From the NCBI GenBank assembly GCA_016214425.1, contig JACRON010000033.1:1-7736 (forward strand): 7,736 bases of DNA, in the 5' to 3' direction. The position numbers and the translations under genes were made by a program. How positions within the stretch are numbered: position 1 is the first letter of the stretch; each line of letters starts with the position of its first letter. Below, piece after piece: positions 5,895 through 7,736 of this stretch. The notes under the pieces were generated by a model. That model was not told the origin of the DNA, made no database searches, and worked only from the letters and a program-made list of their open reading frames with translations. The DNA is from Nitrospirota bacterium (GTDB lineage Bacteria; Nitrospirota; CAKKRA01; 9FT-COMBO-42-15).

Positions 5895-5985
5895 GCCTAA
5901 CGTTCCGAGCGTATCTGAAGTTCCCCGAAGGGGAATTTGGGCGGAGTGCCGAAGGCACGACGCAAGATACGCTTCTGTTATCTGC
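5895..5985 (-). other. attC-like recombination site 2
   Basis: Read on the minus strand: R'' region GCAGATAAC (5985-5977), spacer AGAA, L'' arm GCGTATCT (5972-5965), terminal part, L' arm AGATACGC (5916-5909), a seven-base spacer, then R' box GTTAGGC (5901-5895), a full match to the GTTRRRY crossover consensus. The terminal part carries two perfect hairpins, each closing a three-base loop: TTCCCC/GGGGAA (5921-5935) and GTGCC/GGCAC (5946-5958). It starts seven bases after the DUF2779 gene stop. At 91 nt it is within the known attC size range. Confidence 0.75.
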
Positions 5986-5992
5986 TGTGTGG

Positions 5993-7441
5993 TCATATAT
6001 ATTCGACCAATTGTCGGTGTAACTTAACCATAGCTAGCGTATCTTGCTTGCAATAGTCCAAAAGGTTCCTTTTTATTGTTTCCGCTTCTCTATCTTCGTA
6101 TTTACCAAGCGCCAAATAGGCAAAAGCCGCCATAGCTGAGTCCCCATCTGCAATTTCCAAATCATTGTATGACATATCGGGAACTATGGTGGGAAGTGTT
6201 CTCTTTATTGATGTGCTTCCATGAAAATCTGGGTGGTAAAAATTCTTCCTAATGACTGCTTCGAGATCCATCATCCGATCGATCAGGGAATTCAATTCTA
6301 TCGAAAGGCCGGGATATACTCTTCCAATGCTGGTAATAATAGTCTTTTCAAAATTGCCGTAAATAATGATACTACCTTTTCCTTTGAGATCGTTAATTAA
6401 ATTTTCGGCAAGTTCCCTTCTGCAATCTTTACTTGGATCAGCTAAATATTCAAAATGATCGATGATATGGCCGGGCTCAGAACACTTATGTATAGAGTAT
6501 TGTGTGGGGATCTGAATATATGGTGCGATATCTGGATATAAGGGTATTGCTGTCATAACAGTTTCGAAATCAAGATAATGGGCAGGCCATGAAATAGATT
6601 CTAAGTCGCCTTCAAGTCTATCTCCAACGAATGGCTTCTTTGTTTGCACACAATCCCTTACTCTAGCTTGGTTTTCAGTCAAGGAAAATCCGTCTGGAAT
6701 ATCCTCCATACAAACGATATCTAATTCCATTAATTTGTCGAATTTGGATTGCGATAGTCGTGGAATGTCAAATATATGATTATCAATTTCTTTCCCTAAA
6801 CACTCTTTGAAAAGTTCGCATTTGCGGCATTCAAATCGAAGTTTGGGTTCAGGTTTTACTGACTGTCTAGTTATCTTTTCGATTGGCTCACAAAAAGGTT
6901 TGAATACCTCAATTCGATCTAAAACTTCGTCTGTGTGGTCTATTTCCACAAAAAGGTTTTCATTTTTCATTTCTAATCGGAAATCTTTAGATATTAATCG
7001 TAGTGAGACAGTAGATATATCAAAACCACATTGGCCAATAACCATAGTTGTATAGGCCATGTCATCTATGAATTCCTCTTTGTCATTAACACTGGATTTA
7101 ACTTCGATCATGTGCCAATCATCACCTTTTCGCTTTAATATATCCGCTTTAGCTATAAACCCGTCAATAAGGAAGGTCCCCTCGAAGAGTACAGAAATAT
7201 TCGGATTATCTATCAAACTCTTTGTCTCCTTTGAAGCAGACGCTATATTCCTGTCAACGATTAAGACCCCATCATTATAGAGCTCCCTTGCCTTCTTTCC
7301 AATTTCCATTCCTTGCTCCATACGGAATCTCTCGCCCAGAGTAGGTTCCCTGGATACTTCCTCTCTGCTCATTCTTATTAACCACCCCAACGTAGGACAT
7401 ACCAGGGCGTTCAAGAAGATTTCCTTTGAGACATTACGCAT
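5993..7441 (-). CDS. DUF2779 protein: Cas4-like PD-(D/E)XK nuclease fused to DnaQ-like exonuclease domain
   Basis: 482 residues in two parts. The N-terminal half resembles a Cas4/RecB-type nuclease: C15 near the start, E87, D100 (AKADIL), E113-V-K115 (the E-x-K motif), then C205, C208 and C214. One early plus three late cysteines is the pattern of 4Fe-4S cluster nucleases. The C-terminal half (from about 285) is the DUF2779 region with RNase H-like acidic motifs: LDFET (D291, E293), IYGNFEKT, D388/D392 and DYCKQDT (D462, D467), fitting a DEDD 3'-5' exonuclease. All expected catalytic residues are present, so it is probably active on DNA or RNA; the substrate is unknown. ATG 7441 has AGGAGG seven bases upstream (7454-7449). 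It fills one cassette between attC sites 3 and 2, with no promoter of its own visible. The domain reading is from motifs, not a profile search. Confidence 0.88.
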   Translation of the reverse strand: MRNVSKEIFLNALVCPTLGWLIRMSREEVSREPTLGERFRMEQGMEIGKKARELYNDGVLIVDRNIASASKETKSLIDNPNISVLFEGTFLIDGFIAKADILKRKGDDWHMIEVKSSVNDKEEFIDDMAYTTMVIGQCGFDISTVSLRLISKDFRLEMKNENLFVEIDHTDEVLDRIEVFKPFCEPIEKITRQSVKPEPKLRFECRKCELFKECLGKEIDNHIFDIPRLSQSKFDKLMELDIVCMEDIPDGFSLTENQARVRDCVQTKKPFVGDRLEGDLESISWPAHYLDFETVMTAIPLYPDIAPYIQIPTQYSIHKCSEPGHIIDHFEYLADPSKDCRRELAENLINDLKGKGSIIIYGNFEKTIITSIGRVYPGLSIELNSLIDRMMDLEAVIRKNFYHPDFHGSTSIKRTLPTIVPDMSYNDLEIADGDSAMAAFAYLALGKYEDREAETIKRNLLDYCKQDTLAMVKLHRQLVEYI

Positions 7442-7468
7442 GTTCTTTCCTCCTATTTATTCCACATT

Positions 7469-7539
7469 GCAGATAACGGCTGCGGCACAGACGCAGCCTT
7501 CAGGTTTGTGATTTTTCCGTTTGTGCCGATGTTATCTGC
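7469..7539 (-). other. attC-like recombination site 3
   Basis: Read on the minus strand: GCAGATAAC (7539-7531), spacer AT, L'' arm CGGCACAAACG (7528-7518), terminal part, L' arm CGTCTGTGCCG (7493-7483), spacer CAGCC, then GTTATCTGC (7477-7469). The outer nine-base boxes are perfect inverted repeats and the 11-base L arms have one G-T mismatch. The R' box GTTATCT fits the crossover GTT but not the full GTTRRRY. An alternative hairpin GGCTGCG/CGCAGCC (7478-7484 with 7492-7498) competes with the L stem. The DUF2779 ribosome binding site begins 15 nt beyond it. Confidence 0.7.
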
Positions 7540-7604
7540 TGTTGCGGGCATTCCTAAAAAATGATTTTTGAAGGTTCGACCTTCGTCACTTTTTCTATTA
7601 AGTT

Positions 7605-7736
7605 CTATTCGTAACAACTTGTCCCTTCTTCGTCTATAATGGGCTTATCAAACTCGTCATAGGTAAGTATGGCTGCATGCCTTGCTGAACCGGCCTTAAT
7701 AACCTTGCAAACTACTTTATAAACCAGTTTCTCGCC
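7605..7736 (-). CDS. Unknown cassette protein, C-terminal 43 residues (start beyond window)
   Basis: The minus-strand frame is open from the right edge to TAG at 7607-7605 and ends with KAGSARHAAILTYDEFDKPIIDEEGTSCYE. No family is recognised. It would be the gene of the next cassette upstream: its stop is about 65 nt before attC site 3. Between them a 6-bp hairpin with a three-base loop (7570-7584) is visible, without the T-run of a terminator. Coding status rests on the open frame, sensible composition and its position relative to the attC. Confidence 0.55.
   Translation of the reverse strand, partial: GEKLVYKVVCKVIKAGSARHAAILTYDEFDKPIIDEEGTSCYE

Larger units (their letters stand above)
4962..7736 (-). 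mobile_element. Integron gene-cassette array (attC cluster, no integrase in window)
   Basis: All readable genes in this stretch lie on the minus strand and are separated by three attC-like sites (5176-5251, 5895-5985, 7469-7539). The gene stop to attC distances are about 7, 20 and 65 nt, and attC to next ribosome binding site distances are about 10-20 nt, which is the compact layout of integron cassettes. Cargo is unrelated from cassette to cassette and is mostly small unknown genes, also typical. No tyrosine recombinase (IntI) is present. In the minus orientation the oldest end points at rnhB; the integrase, if any, would be past base 7736. The cassette nearest rnhB has no attC after it, so the array is truncated or decayed there. 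The site structures are directly visible; the integron assignment is an inference. Confidence 0.72.

Noticed and set aside
5860..5958. N-terminal extension of the small cassette ORF up to 5958
   Set aside because: This part is attC site 2 (paired arms and hairpins); the ribosome binding site at 5875-5870 points to a later start.
5176..7539. Repeated GTTATCTGC/GCAGATAAC as CRISPR or transposon terminal repeats
   Set aside because: Copies are far apart with unequal spacing, enclose unrelated genes and no transposase, and sit inside imperfect inverted-repeat sites, which fits attC instead.
7570..7584. GAAGGT-TCG-ACCTTC hairpin as a terminator
   Set aside because: The stem is only 6 bp and no T-run follows directly on the minus strand; kept as a simple palindrome.

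Overview
The window joins a conserved translation/ribosome neighbourhood to what looks like a stretch of integron gene cassettes. The organism is a bacterium with moderately AT-rich DNA. The order trmD, Tm1570-type SPOUT methyltransferase, rplS, then rnhB, plus an EF-G2-type elongation factor, suggests a Nitrospirota/Thermodesulfovibrionia-like or deltaproteobacterial-grade lineage. That placement is an inference from protein style and gene order, not from a marker tree.

Layout, left to right. Bases 2-1507 (+) hold a tight operon: the 3' part of trmD, a second knotted SPOUT RNA methyltransferase overlapping it by 23 nt, and rplS overlapping that by ATGA. It is closed by a 14-bp-stem terminator at 1540-1580. 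Bases 1718-3817 (+) encode an EF-G2-like GTPase with a changed G3 motif. Convergent to it, at 4112-3833 (-), is a small two-repeat protein gene with a good ribosome binding site, broken by a one-base frameshift in a C4/G4 run. Bases 4278-4940 (+) encode RNase HII.

From 4962 to the right edge everything readable lies on the minus strand and looks like a gene-cassette array. Three imperfect inverted-repeat sites (5176-5251, 5895-5985, 7469-7539) have attC anatomy: an outer R''-like box AGATAAC, paired inner L arms, a variable terminal part and an outer R' box, which is GTTAGGC at the middle site. Each site starts within about 70 nt of the stop of one minus-strand gene and ends within about 35 nt of the start signals of the next, as in integron cassettes. 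Read in the minus direction the order is: C-terminus of an unknown gene (edge), attC, a DUF2779 nuclease (482 aa, Cas4-like PD-(D/E)XK with four cysteines fused to a DnaQ-like exonuclease domain), attC, a frameshifted small ORF pair plus a 59-aa unknown protein, attC, and a collapsed remnant resembling the plasmid pRiA4b ORF-3 family. No integron integrase is visible, so the array may be a CALIN (attC cluster lacking integrase) or part of a longer integron continuing past base 7736.

The main point of interest is the inferred cassette array, its DUF2779 double-nuclease cargo (a plausible defence or DNA-processing gene) and signs of decay: a 5-bp tandem duplication causing a frameshift, a mutated R' box, and a residual attC-flank motif where two cassettes may have fused.
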